NCBI GenBank assembly: GCA_021818105.1
Contig: JAKAFB010000014.1
Span: 1-59,561, forward strand
Direction: 5' to 3'
Length of the DNA stretch: 59,561 nt
From: Acidobacteriota bacterium
Lineage (GTDB): Bacteria > Acidobacteriota > Terriglobia > Terriglobales > Acidobacteriaceae
Each line of letters starts with the position of its first letter. Position 1 is the first letter of the stretch. A program made the position numbers and the translations under genes. Shown one piece after another: positions 17,516 to 25,889 of this stretch. The notes beneath the pieces were generated by a model. That model saw nothing but the letters and a program-made list of their open reading frames with translations, made no database searches and was not told the origin of the DNA.

Positions 17516-18894
17516 TCAGCTTCGCCACCCCCTTCTATCTCCTCCTCCAGAGCATCGGGCATCACAAAGCGGCGGCGGCCTGCGTCAAAGTCAAACAATT
17601 CCGCATAGCGGCCCCAGGTGATGGCTGTTTCCATCTGGCGCTGGCTTTCCTCGCTACTGAACTGTTCATCGAGCAGGTCGAGGAAGAACTCCTCGGGCAC
17701 GGTGTGGTCGCTCTTGCTGTCGAGCGCGCGGCGAATCTGCCGCAGCAGAAGGACGTTCTTTTGCGCGGCTTCGCGGAAGAGTTCCTTCTGGCGCAGAATC
17801 TCAGAGTTGGCAAACTCCGCACCGCTCTCGGTGATGGCCGCATCGCCCTCCTCAATCTTGAGGAAGCCGAGCAATTGGGCGGCGTCCACGATGGGCAGCA
17901 GGTCATCAATCTCGAAGGCGAGATCGTCGGCCAGTCGATAGATGTCGTCGCGACCGCCCTTGTCGAGTAGCAGTTCGAGCAGGCCCGCCATGCCACCGGG
18001 ACGCGCATGGGGAAGCATCTGGTACCGCATCTCGCGCCGCTCAGGCGCGCGCGTTCCAGCCTGTTGCTCAGGAACCCCCTCCGGAGGAACCTCGGGGCGG
18101 GTGAGGACCTTATAGATGTAGTCAACGAGTTGCGTGAAGGCATCGGTCTTGCGATCGCGCGGCTGAGGCAACTGCACTCTGAAGTCGGTGCGGATGTGTC
18201 CTGGGTTGCGGCCGAGGACGATGATGCGGTCGGCAAGAAGCACAGCTTCCTCGATATTGTGGGTGACGAGGAAGACAGACCTGGTGGGCATGGTCTTTTT
18301 CGCCCACAGCTCGAGCAGTTCGCTGCGGAGGTTTTCTGCAGTGAGCACGTCGAGGGAGGAAAAGGGCTCGTCCATGAAGAGGACTTCTGGTTCCACAACG
18401 AGAGCGCGGGCAAAGCCCACACGCTGGCGCATGCCGCCGGAGAGCTCCTTGGGGTAGGCAGCTTCAAAGCCGTCGAGGCCGACAGTGTCCAGCATTCGCA
18501 TGCTGCGCTCGTGGCGCTGGGCCGAAGGGACACCGCGCGCCTTCAGCGGGGCCTCCACATTCTCTAGCACCGTGAGCCAGGGGAAGAGCGCGAATGTCTG
18601 GAAGACGATGGAGACGTTAATCTCCACTTCGCCGATGGGCTTTTCATGCCAGTACACACAGCCCGCCGAGGGACGCGAGAGCCCGCTAAGCATGCGCAAC
18701 ATGGTGGACTTGCCCGAGCCCGAGGGCCCCAGAAGCGCAACAATCTCACCGGGCGCGATGCTTAGGTCAGTGGGAGCAATGACCTGGATGCGGTGCATGT
18801 TTGGTTGGGCATAGAATTTCTCAATTTTTTCGGCACGAATGATCACGTCCGCGGTGATGCTCTGCGCCGCGCTCTTCAGGGCTGTATCCTGCAT
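17512..18894 (-). CDS. ABC transporter ATP-binding protein with C-terminal AAA-associated domain
   Basis: A 460-residue ATPase. Residues about 15-260 are a nitrate/sulfonate/bicarbonate-type ATPase: Walker A G-P-S-G-S-G-K-S-T, Q-loop V-F-Q-T-F-A-L-F-P-W, signature L-S-G-G-M-R-Q-R, Walker B V-L-F-M-D-E-P-F and the H-loop T-H-N-I-E-E-A. Residues about 300-450 form an extra, mostly helical domain that matches the 'AAA-associated' C-terminal domain known from some of these ATPases, whose role is not established. It is the first gene of a group with the double permease and a Gfo/Idh oxidoreductase. Confidence 0.9.
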   Translation of the reverse strand: MQDTALKSAAQSITADVIIRAEKIEKFYAQPNMHRIQVIAPTDLSIAPGEIVALLGPSGSGKSTMLRMLSGLSRPSAGCVYWHEKPIGEVEINVSIVFQTFALFPWLTVLENVEAPLKARGVPSAQRHERSMRMLDTVGLDGFEAAYPKELSGGMRQRVGFARALVVEPEVLFMDEPFSSLDVLTAENLRSELLELWAKKTMPTRSVFLVTHNIEEAVLLADRIIVLGRNPGHIRTDFRVQLPQPRDRKTDAFTQLVDYIYKVLTRPEVPPEGVPEQQAGTRAPERREMRYQMLPHARPGGMAGLLELLLDKGGRDDIYRLADDLAFEIDDLLPIVDAAQLLGFLKIEEGDAAITESGAEFANSEILRQKELFREAAQKNVLLLRQIRRALDSKSDHTVPEEFFLDLLDEQFSSEESQRQMETAITWGRYAELFDFDAGRRRFVMPDALEEEIEGGGEAE

Positions 18895-19200
18895 CAGAGA
18901 TTCTCCGGTTCATGGCCCGCGCGCTCCGGCTGCGGCCGTTAGTCCTTCCATTGTGGTTCTGAGAGGCGCGCCAAATGCAAGGGCAAGCCGGGAGGGGATT
19001 CACTTATAGATGCATTTTGGCAGTGAACCGCAACTAAATTGCCGGCGTCGGGTTTTATCGGCCAGAAGCGTGTTTACCTTTGCTGAGCGTATCATGTCTA
19101 AGAAAGCACCAAACAAGGATTGAGCCGGGCGCAGCACTCGCATGTTCCGCTGCGCACCGTTCCCAGTTTGGGATGCTTTCGCATTGTATCCCGTTACAAC
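18895..19200. other. Divergent intergenic region
   Basis: About 300 bases between the ABC ATPase gene (minus) and the response regulator gene (plus). It should carry both promoters. I see no clear -35/-10 pair, terminator or RNA gene. Confidence 0.4.
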
Positions 19201-19584
19201 ATGCAGGAGAGTATGCCCGATCATCGCGTCCATCCTAAAGTTCTGGTCGTTGACGATGAACACGTCATCGCCGATACGCTGGCCATGATTTTGAACCAGA
19301 GCGGCTTTGAGGCGCGCGCCGTGTATTCCGGCGAAAAGGCCCTGGAACTGGCGGCTACTTTTGCTCCGGATATGCTGATCACCGACGTCATTATGGCCGA
19401 CCTGAACGGCATTGACGCAGCCATCCGGATGCGCGCGCTGTTGCCGCAAATCAAAGTGCTGCTGTTCTCTGGGCAGGCCGCAACGGCTGACCTGCTGGAG
19501 AAGGCCCGTGCACAAGGCTACGAGTTTGAGATTCTGGCCAAGCCCGTGCACCCTCAGGATCTGCTGAGCAAGCTGCGCGGCTAG
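19201..19584 (+). CDS. Single-domain response regulator
   Basis: A stand-alone receiver domain of about 127 residues. The acidic pocket is V-V-D-D-E-H, the phosphoacceptor Asp is in L-I-T-D-V-I-M-A-D, the Thr/Ser switch in L-L-F-S-G-Q and the conserved Lys in L-A-K-P-V-H-P. There is no output domain, so it acts through a partner or in a phosphorelay. The start is uncertain: ATG 19201 lacks a ribosome binding site, ATG 19213 has AGGAG only three bases upstream, and a TTG at 19120 would add 27 residues without domain resemblance. No histidine kinase gene is adjacent. Confidence 0.88.
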   Translation: MQESMPDHRVHPKVLVVDDEHVIADTLAMILNQSGFEARAVYSGEKALELAATFAPDMLITDVIMADLNGIDAAIRMRALLPQIKVLLFSGQAATADLLEKARAQGYEFEILAKPVHPQDLLSKLRG

Positions 19585-19601
19585 GCGGGAAGCCTTTCCG
19601 C
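19585..19601. terminator. Weak hairpin between convergent genes
   Basis: GCGGGAA and TTTCCGC pair with one G-T wobble around a 3-base loop directly after the response regulator stop. There is no clear T tract, so termination is only possible. Confidence 0.3.
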
Positions 19602-19693
19602 GTCGGCGGACTGGCTACGGAATACGGGTGCTGGGTTTGGACTTCGATCTTGCTCTGAACCTAACACGCGGTTCGTAAATATTCTGCAAAGAA

Positions 19694-20299
19694 TTAGTGT
19701 TTGATTTCGCGGCGGCCCTCGAGGGCACGCGCCATGGTGACTTCATCCGCATATTCGATATCACTGCCGGCGGGGACGCCGGTGGCGATGCGCGTGACCT
19801 TCACCTGCAATCCGCGCAGCGTGCTGGCCAGCCAGTTGGCCGTGGCTTCGCCTTCAAGCGTGGGGCTGGTAGCGAGAATGACCTCATCAACGTCGCCGTG
19901 CTCCACGCGGGCCAACAGGGAGCTGGCGCGCAACTGGTCAGGCCCTACGCCATGGAGCGGCGAAAGCGTGCCGTGCAGCACGTGGTAGACGCCATTGTAC
20001 TCACGGGTGCGCTCAATGGCGGCGATGTTGGTGGGCTCCTCGACGACGCAAACCATGCGCTGGTTGCGCGTGGGGCTTGCGCAATAAATGCAGGGGTCCA
20101 CGTCGGTGACGTTGTTGCATACGGAACAAAGCCGCAGGCTTGCCTTGAGGCCGCGTACGGCCTCGGCCAGCGCGGCTGCGTCCTCCTCGCTGGAGCGCAG
20201 GATGTGAAACGCGAACCGCTGCGCCGTTTTGGAGCCGACACCGGGCAGCTTCTTGAGCTCCTCAATCAGCCGCGCCATCGGCTCTGCATAACGTGACAC
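19694..20299 (-). CDS. recR: Recombination mediator protein RecR
   Basis: RecR works with RecO and RecF to load RecA on gapped DNA. The 201-residue length is normal. The N-terminal helix-hairpin-helix (L-K-K-L-P-G-V-G-S-K-T-A-Q-R) is followed by the four-cysteine zinc motif (C-S-V-C and C-I-Y-C) and a Toprim domain starting at V-C-V-V-E-E-P. It belongs to the common dnaX-ybaB-recR group, but here a metallo-hydrolase gene stands between ybaB and recR; the gap to it is 12 bases. Confidence 0.96.
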   Translation of the reverse strand: MSRYAEPMARLIEELKKLPGVGSKTAQRFAFHILRSSEEDAAALAEAVRGLKASLRLCSVCNNVTDVDPCIYCASPTRNQRMVCVVEEPTNIAAIERTREYNGVYHVLHGTLSPLHGVGPDQLRASSLLARVEHGDVDEVILATSPTLEGEATANWLASTLRGLQVKVTRIATGVPAGSDIEYADEVTMARALEGRREIKH

Positions 20300-20311
20300 T
20301 GCGCAGGCCTC

Positions 20312-21262
20312 CTAGACCGTTCGGTACACGATGCCGGTGAACGCATCGCCGTTCATCATGCCCTTGCCGTACTCGGCATCGAAGGCCGCGGTTGGCTTCT
20401 TCGCGATGGCTTCCTGCTCGCTCGCGCCGCTGGCCTTGAGCGCCGCCACTTTTTCGCGCACGGCGGCGAGCATGTCGTGGAACTGCTGCAACTGCGCCTT
20501 GTTGCCGAGCGGGCCGTGGCCGGGAATTATCTTCGTCTCTGAGTCGGCGAGGGCGAGAGCCTTTGCGCCCGCCTTGATCATGCCATCGATGTTGCCGCCT
20601 GTTCCCTCGTCAATGAAAGGGAACATGCCGTTAAACCAGATGTCGGCCACGTGCAGCACATTGGCCTTGTGGAAGTGGATGTAGATATCTGTGTCTGTGT
20701 GCGCGGGGTCGAAGTGCGCCAGGTCCAGGGAGTCGCCGTTGTGCCACAGGTGCATGCGGTCCTCAAAGGTGAGCACCGGCCAGGCAGCGGGCGGCGCGGC
20801 AGGAAGGGAGAAATCGTACAGCTTCATCGTCTGCGGGGTGGAGAGGCGCTCGCGCGTCATCTGGTGGGCATAAATGGTAAAGCCCGCCGCGTGCATGCCC
20901 TCGTTACCGTCAGTGTGGTCAATATGCCAGTGCGTATTGATGAGCGTGCTCGCCGGGTCGTTGCTCAGCGTTGCCAGCGCTTCACGGATCTTTGGCACAG
21001 CCGGTGCAAAGCTGGAGTCGATGAGCAGCTTGCCATCCGGGCCAATTTGTACGGCCATGTTGCCGCCTGCTCCCTGCAGCAGGTAGAGGTTGTCATAGAG
21101 CTTGGTTGTGTGAATGGGAACTGTGGCTGCCTGCGCGCGCATCTGCGCCACACGATCCGTCGCCGGCGCAGCCTGCGCCATCATCCAGCGCGGCGCCATG
21201 CTTGCTGCGGCGCCAGCCATGCTCATTTGCAGAAAGCCTCTACGCGATATCGCTGTTGTCAT
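20312..21262 (-). CDS. Exported metallo-beta-lactamase-fold hydrolase (Tat signal)
   Basis: A 316-residue zinc-hydrolase-fold protein. The N-terminus has a twin-arginine signal (S-R-R-G-F-L-Q followed by an Ala-rich stretch and A-Q-A), so it is predicted to be exported folded. Metal-site motifs are complete: H-W-H-I-D-H-T-D-G, then H in P-A-H-T-D-T-D, D in H-V-A-D-I-W and H in I-P-G-H-G-P. The substrate is unknown; related folds include beta-lactamases and hydrolases of cofactors or lactones. It is inserted in the dnaX-ybaB-recR group with gaps of 30 and 12 bases, so it is probably co-transcribed. Confidence 0.88.
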   Translation of the reverse strand: MTTAISRRGFLQMSMAGAAASMAPRWMMAQAAPATDRVAQMRAQAATVPIHTTKLYDNLYLLQGAGGNMAVQIGPDGKLLIDSSFAPAVPKIREALATLSNDPASTLINTHWHIDHTDGNEGMHAAGFTIYAHQMTRERLSTPQTMKLYDFSLPAAPPAAWPVLTFEDRMHLWHNGDSLDLAHFDPAHTDTDIYIHFHKANVLHVADIWFNGMFPFIDEGTGGNIDGMIKAGAKALALADSETKIIPGHGPLGNKAQLQQFHDMLAAVREKVAALKASGASEQEAIAKKPTAAFDAEYGKGMMNGDAFTGIVYRTV

Positions 21263-21292
21263 TTCTTCGACCCCCTTAGGATTTCGGCTGAG

Positions 21293-21622
21293 TTAACCAC
21301 CGAGCCCGGGCAGCTTGAGCCCGCCCAGCATGCCCTGTACATTCGATTGAATCGCTTCATCTGCCTTGCGTCCGGCTTCATTCACGGCGCCCACGATCAA
21401 GTCTTCCAGCATCTCCACGTCTGCCTGATTGCCGCTGAGACTGCTGACGGCCGCAGGGTCGATGTGCAGCTTGAGCAGCTGCTTCTTCCCATTCATTGTG
21501 GCAGTGACTGCGCCGCCGCCGCTGGAGCCTTCAACAACGGTCTGTTCGAGCTTGCGCTGAACTTCCTCCTGCAATTGGCTGGCCTGCGAAAGCATTTCAG
21601 AGAGCTTGAGCGGATTGAACAT
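21293..21622 (-). CDS. ybaB: YbaB/EbfC family nucleoid-associated protein
   Basis: A small DNA-binding protein (109 residues). The start M-F-N-P-L-K-L-S-E-M-L and the coiled region Q-L-Q-E-E-V-Q-R-K-L are followed by the beta-sheet with V-T-A-T-M-N-G-K-K-Q-L-L. It ends with a Gly/Leu-rich tail, as is usual in the family. The frame continues upstream through dnaX, but the ATG at 21622 gives the normal length and follows dnaX by 22 bases. The position between dnaX and recR is the usual one. Confidence 0.93.
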   Translation of the reverse strand: MFNPLKLSEMLSQASQLQEEVQRKLEQTVVEGSSGGGAVTATMNGKKQLLKLHIDPAAVSSLSGNQADVEMLEDLIVGAVNEAGRKADEAIQSNVQGMLGGLKLPGLGG

Positions 21623-21644
21623 GAATTCTCCTCGTGTCGGGCGG

Positions 21645-23588
21645 CTACGGTGTGCGCAGATCCACCACGCTACGGACCTCCGCGTTGAAGATTTCCTTCG
21701 CGCGCTGCACCAGCGGATTGGCCAGCGCTGCCTGCTGCACGCTGCCCGCAGTGGGTGCTGCGACAGAGGCCGAGCGCGCTGCTGAGCCCTCGCCGGGAAC
21801 AACCATGAAGCGGGTCGGCGCGCCCAGTTGCTGGAGTTGCTGGCGGATGATCTTCTCTGCGGCGGCGTTGATGGTAAGGCTGAGCATCTTCTTGCCCATC
21901 CCCGCGACTTCAATGCGCAGACCGGATCCCTCGATCGTCCAGGCGCCAGCGGCCAGGAGCGTGGACGCTGAGGTGTGACCGGCTGCGGCGAGGGCCTGCA
22001 CGACAGCGCTGCAGATTGCATCCACAGAGGGTGTGCCGGGCGAGGCCACAGAATCAGCAAGCTCGGCCGTGGTTGCTGGCGTTTCCGGCTCTGCAATCGG
22101 GTGGGGCTGCTTGGCTAGAGCGCCTTCAGTCAAAGTTTCAGCAAATCCGCTGGCCTGTCCGGCAGTGACAGGGAAGGGTGTTGCCGGGCGTGGCGGAGCG
22201 GCACTGGATACCGCCTCAGCCGCGGGGCGGACCACCTCAGCAGGAGTGCTGACTGTGGCTATTGCAGGAGGCGTTTTGCCGGCGGATACGAATGGTGAAA
22301 TGCCCTTGCTGGGCGGTGGAGGTTCAGGCGCAGGAGTGCTGCGCGGGGATGTGCTCGCCGTGCTGCTGGTCCGCGCAGATGAGGGCCGTGGGCTTGCAGC
22401 GGGCGCGGAGGATCGCGCACCGGCGCCGAGAGCCACCCCGCTCAACAACTCTTCCAGAGGCAGCAGGCGCTGCGCATGAATGAGCTTGAGCAGGCCCAGT
22501 TCCAGGTGAAAGCGCTGCTCCTGGCGATAATTCAGGTCGTCAAATGTACGCAGCACGATCTGCAGATTGCGCGTCAGCTCCTCCTCAGTGAAGAGCATGG
22601 CTGTGCGTGCAGCGCGGGCGCGCTCGTCACTGCTGATCTGCAAAAGCTCGCTCTGCTCCCCGTCAATCTTGGCCATGAGGGCGTTGCGCAGGTAGCGCAC
22701 CATATGCCGCGCCAGGGTTGAGGGACTGTGCCCGGCATTGAGCAGCACGTTCAACTGCTCCATCAGGTCGGCGCTTTGCCCGGCAGCCACTGCCTCCAGC
22801 AGGCGCTCAAACACGGCATTTGGAACCGAGCCCATCAGGTCGCGAATCTGCGTGGCAGAGAGTGCGGGCTTGCCGTCCTCAAGCGGGGCAGACGCAATGG
22901 CCTGGTCCATGATGGAAAGCGCATCGCGCATGGAGCCGTCACCAGCCTCGGCTAGTAAGGCCAGCGCGCCTTCCTCAGCGGCGACCTGTTCCTGCCCGGC
23001 AATCATTTTCAACTGGTCGAGGATGTCATCGAACTTCACCGCGTGAAAGCTGAAGTGCTGGCAACGCGACCGGATGGTCTGGGGGATATTCTCTGGCTCG
23101 GTGGTCGCCATCATAAAGACGACGTGCGCGGGTGGCTCTTCCAGAGTCTTCAGCAGCGCGTTGAAGGCGGCCTCGGTAATCTGGTGTGCCTCATCGAGGA
23201 TGTAAATCTTGTAGCGGTCGCGGGCAGGGGAGTAGCGTGCCGCGTCGCGCAGCTCACGAATTTCATCGATGCCGCGATTGGTGGCCGCGTCGATCTCGAT
23301 CACGTCCACGGCCGTGCCTTGGCGCACCTCCAGGCAGGAGTCGCACGCGCCGCACGGCTCCGGTGTCGGCCTCTCCGGCGCACCCACCGTGTAGCGGCAG
23401 TTGAGGGACATGGCCAGGATGCGGGCGATGGATGTTTTGCCGATGCCGCGATGCCCGCTGAAGATGTACCCGTGTGCAATGCGATTCTGGCTGAGCGCGT
23501 TCAGCAGCGTGCGCGTTACGTGGTCCTGGCCTGCCACGTCGGCAAAGCGCTGCGGGCGATACTTTCTGGCCAGAACCTGATAACCCAT
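21645..23588 (-). CDS. dnaX: DNA polymerase III subunit gamma/tau
   Basis: The clamp-loader ATPase, 647 residues. The opening Y-Q-V-L-A-R-K-Y-R-P-Q-R-F is diagnostic. Walker A is G-H-R-G-I-G-K-T-S, the zinc site C...C-G-A-C-D-S-C, Walker B region L-D-E-A-H and sensor S-R-C. Residues about 375-520 are a Pro/Ala/Ser-rich linker and the C-terminal ~120 residues correspond to the tau part that contacts polymerase and helicase. I saw no obvious A-rich slippery site for making a short gamma form. It is the first gene of the dnaX-ybaB-hydrolase-recR group. Confidence 0.96.
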   Translation of the reverse strand: MGYQVLARKYRPQRFADVAGQDHVTRTLLNALSQNRIAHGYIFSGHRGIGKTSIARILAMSLNCRYTVGAPERPTPEPCGACDSCLEVRQGTAVDVIEIDAATNRGIDEIRELRDAARYSPARDRYKIYILDEAHQITEAAFNALLKTLEEPPAHVVFMMATTEPENIPQTIRSRCQHFSFHAVKFDDILDQLKMIAGQEQVAAEEGALALLAEAGDGSMRDALSIMDQAIASAPLEDGKPALSATQIRDLMGSVPNAVFERLLEAVAAGQSADLMEQLNVLLNAGHSPSTLARHMVRYLRNALMAKIDGEQSELLQISSDERARAARTAMLFTEEELTRNLQIVLRTFDDLNYRQEQRFHLELGLLKLIHAQRLLPLEELLSGVALGAGARSSAPAASPRPSSARTSSTASTSPRSTPAPEPPPPSKGISPFVSAGKTPPAIATVSTPAEVVRPAAEAVSSAAPPRPATPFPVTAGQASGFAETLTEGALAKQPHPIAEPETPATTAELADSVASPGTPSVDAICSAVVQALAAAGHTSASTLLAAGAWTIEGSGLRIEVAGMGKKMLSLTINAAAEKIIRQQLQQLGAPTRFMVVPGEGSAARSASVAAPTAGSVQQAALANPLVQRAKEIFNAEVRSVVDLRTP

Positions 23589-23803
23589 ATGTCTACGTGC
23601 TCCCGCGGCCCGCCTTCACAGCAGGCTGCCTAGGTGGGATTGTATCGTTCCGGGCAGGGGAGCAGGCGCGTGGAAAACCACAGCCTGGCGCTCGCCGGCT
23701 TACTTGCTGAACAAAGTAACCCTCTGAAAAATTAGGCTCATGCCCGGCGAGGGACTGGTTATAGTTCTTGGAGCAGGTTTTCCCTTTCGATGAGGCCCCC
23801 AAA

Positions 23804-25867
23804 ATGGCGCGACGACTCAGCGGTGTGCTCCCGATATTGTCGTTATTCATGCTTGCCCCATGGGCGGTCGCACAGCCAGAGCGCGCACCAGCCCCCGCGC
23901 AGCCCGCGAGCGCAGAGCAAATCACCCTCGGCCAGTCGGCCGTGCCGCTCTACGGCCCGTGGAAGTTCCACATCGGCGACTCGCCCATCGACCCCAGGAC
24001 CGGCAAGCCGCTGTGGGCCGAACCGGACTTCGACGACTCCAACTGGGAGACCGTCGACCTGACCCCGAAGCAAGGGGCAACCGATCCTGTTGCGGGTTCT
24101 TCCGGCTATGTTCCCGGCTGGACGGCACGCGGCCATGCTGGAGACTGGGGCTACGCCTGGTACCGGATCCGCGTCCGGGTGGACGTACCGGCCGGGCTAT
24201 CGATGGCCCTGGCCGGACCGCAAGACATCGATGACGCCTACCAGCTCTTTGCCAATGGATCGCTCCTGGGCAGCTTTGGCGACTTCAGCACCGGACATCC
24301 CAAGTCCTACTACGCTCAGCCTGCGATGTTCTATCTTCAGGGCACCGGGACGAGTCAGGTTTTGGCCGTCCGATGCTGGATGGAACCCGGTACATTGCTG
24401 TATGCCCCGGACGCAGGCGGCATGCATGCTGCGCCCGTCTTTGGCGAGGCAGGCGTAGTGCGCCTCGCGAATCAAGCCAACTGGTTAGAGGACTTCCGAT
24501 CCTACTCCGCGGAAGCCGTTGAAGCGGTGTTCTTTGTGCTGCTTGCCATTCTGGCACTCAGCCTGATCCTGTTTGATCGTTCCGATGATGCCTATCTCTG
24601 GATGGCCTTTCTCTTCCTGCTCACTGCTCTGGATGCTGGAATCAATCCGGTTGCTGCATGGACTCAGGTAGTCAGCGTACGCTTGGGGAACTTTCTGGGC
24701 GACGGAATCATTTCTCCCCTTGAATATGCCGCGTGGGTGATCGTTTGGTGGGTGTGGTTCGGGCGCGCCCGGTCTCGGTGGCTGCCGCGCCTTGTGGCGG
24801 GATTAACTGTATTGATCACGATTGCCTCGACACTTGGAGACGAAATATTCTTCGGTGTCCTGTCACACACGGCGGCACAGCACTGGCACACTGTCGCTCA
24901 GATCGTTCAGGCGATGTTCTTCCTGTTGCTGGTGTGGATTGTTGTTGATGGCATTCGACGGCAGGGAATGGAGGGCTGGCTGGTGCTGCCGGTCGTCCTT
25001 TTGCACGGCGTCAGCAGCTTCTGGCGTGAGTTTGCATTACACCATTTCAACTTGCTCTGGTTTCCCTTCGGTGCGAGGGTGAGCCTGATGGAAGTCTCGG
25101 ATATTTTGATCGCCGCGGTGATTGCCCTTTTGCTTCTGCGCCGCCTTCTGCAGTCGCTCAAGAGCCAGCGCCAGATGGCTCTCGATGTCCGGCAGGCGCA
25201 GGAGGTCCAGCAGGTCATCCTGCCGGAGCAGCGCGTCGTCTTCCATGGCTTCGAGGTCGAGAGCGAGTACCGCCCCGCGCGCGAAGTCGGCGGCGACTTC
25301 TTCCAGGTCATTCCAAACGAGAAGGACGGCAGCCTGCTCATCGTCGCCGGAGACGTCACCGGCAAGGGTCTCAAGGCCGGCATGCTCGTCGCGCTGCTCG
25401 TCGGCGCCATTCGCAGCACCGCCGACTGGAGCGCCGACCCTATCGTCATCTTGAAGGCCTTGAATCAGCGCCTCATGGGCCGCGGCGACGCGCAGGCCAC
25501 CTGTCTCGCGCTGCGGATTGAGCCGGACGGCAGCGCGACCCTGGCAAACGCCGGGCACATGCCGCCTTATGTGAACGGAAAACCGCTGGAGGTCGAGGGC
25601 TCGTTGCCTCTCGGAATGATTGACGCGCCGGAGTTTTCCGTCCTGCGCTTCAAGCTGGCGCAGGGCGACCGCCTGATGCTGCTTTCCGACGGCATCGCCG
25701 AAGCCACCAGCGCCGATGGTCAGCTCTTCGGCTTTGAGCGCGTGCAGGAACTCATCGCATCGGCCAGCAGCGCGGCCCATATAGCCACAACCGCGCAAAG
25801 CTTCGGCCAGGAAGACGACATCAGCGTCATTGCCGTCACACGCACTGCGGCGCTACAGCCTGCATAA
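23804..25867 (+). CDS. Membrane-bound SpoIIE/PP2C-type serine phosphatase
   Basis: A 687-residue signalling phosphatase. After a signal peptide (ending ...W-A-V-A-Q) there is an exported ~200-residue domain with a jelly-roll look (L-Y-G-P-W-K-F near its start), then about seven hydrophobic helices (residues about 230-450), a short coiled segment, and the PP2C catalytic domain. Its metal-binding Asp residues are in V-G-G-D-F-F, G-D-V-T-G-K-G, L-L-S-D-G-I-A-E and Q-E-D-D-I. This resembles the 7TM sensor plus SpoIIE architecture. I chose the ATG at 23804, with GAGG upstream and the signal peptide directly after it. No anti-sigma or anti-sigma-antagonist partner lies nearby. Confidence 0.9.
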   Translation: MARRLSGVLPILSLFMLAPWAVAQPERAPAPAQPASAEQITLGQSAVPLYGPWKFHIGDSPIDPRTGKPLWAEPDFDDSNWETVDLTPKQGATDPVAGSSGYVPGWTARGHAGDWGYAWYRIRVRVDVPAGLSMALAGPQDIDDAYQLFANGSLLGSFGDFSTGHPKSYYAQPAMFYLQGTGTSQVLAVRCWMEPGTLLYAPDAGGMHAAPVFGEAGVVRLANQANWLEDFRSYSAEAVEAVFFVLLAILALSLILFDRSDDAYLWMAFLFLLTALDAGINPVAAWTQVVSVRLGNFLGDGIISPLEYAAWVIVWWVWFGRARSRWLPRLVAGLTVLITIASTLGDEIFFGVLSHTAAQHWHTVAQIVQAMFFLLLVWIVVDGIRRQGMEGWLVLPVVLLHGVSSFWREFALHHFNLLWFPFGARVSLMEVSDILIAAVIALLLLRRLLQSLKSQRQMALDVRQAQEVQQVILPEQRVVFHGFEVESEYRPAREVGGDFFQVIPNEKDGSLLIVAGDVTGKGLKAGMLVALLVGAIRSTADWSADPIVILKALNQRLMGRGDAQATCLALRIEPDGSATLANAGHMPPYVNGKPLEVEGSLPLGMIDAPEFSVLRFKLAQGDRLMLLSDGIAEATSADGQLFGFERVQELIASASSAAHIATTAQSFGQEDDISVIAVTRTAALQPA

Positions 25868-25889
25868 GGCAGCCAGACTCAAGCGAGTC

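Noticed and set aside
19620..19693. dif site in the convergent gap near the skew switch
   Set aside because: The best A+T-rich stretch matches only one arm loosely; the XerD arm does not fit.
23589..23803. Small SRP RNA gene upstream of dnaX
   Set aside because: This is a common place for it, but the conserved GGAAGGAAGCAGCC-type loop is absent on both strands.
25876..25889. Five-bp hairpin GACTC-AAGC-GAGTC between convergent genes as a terminator
   Set aside because: The stem is too short and there is no T tract.
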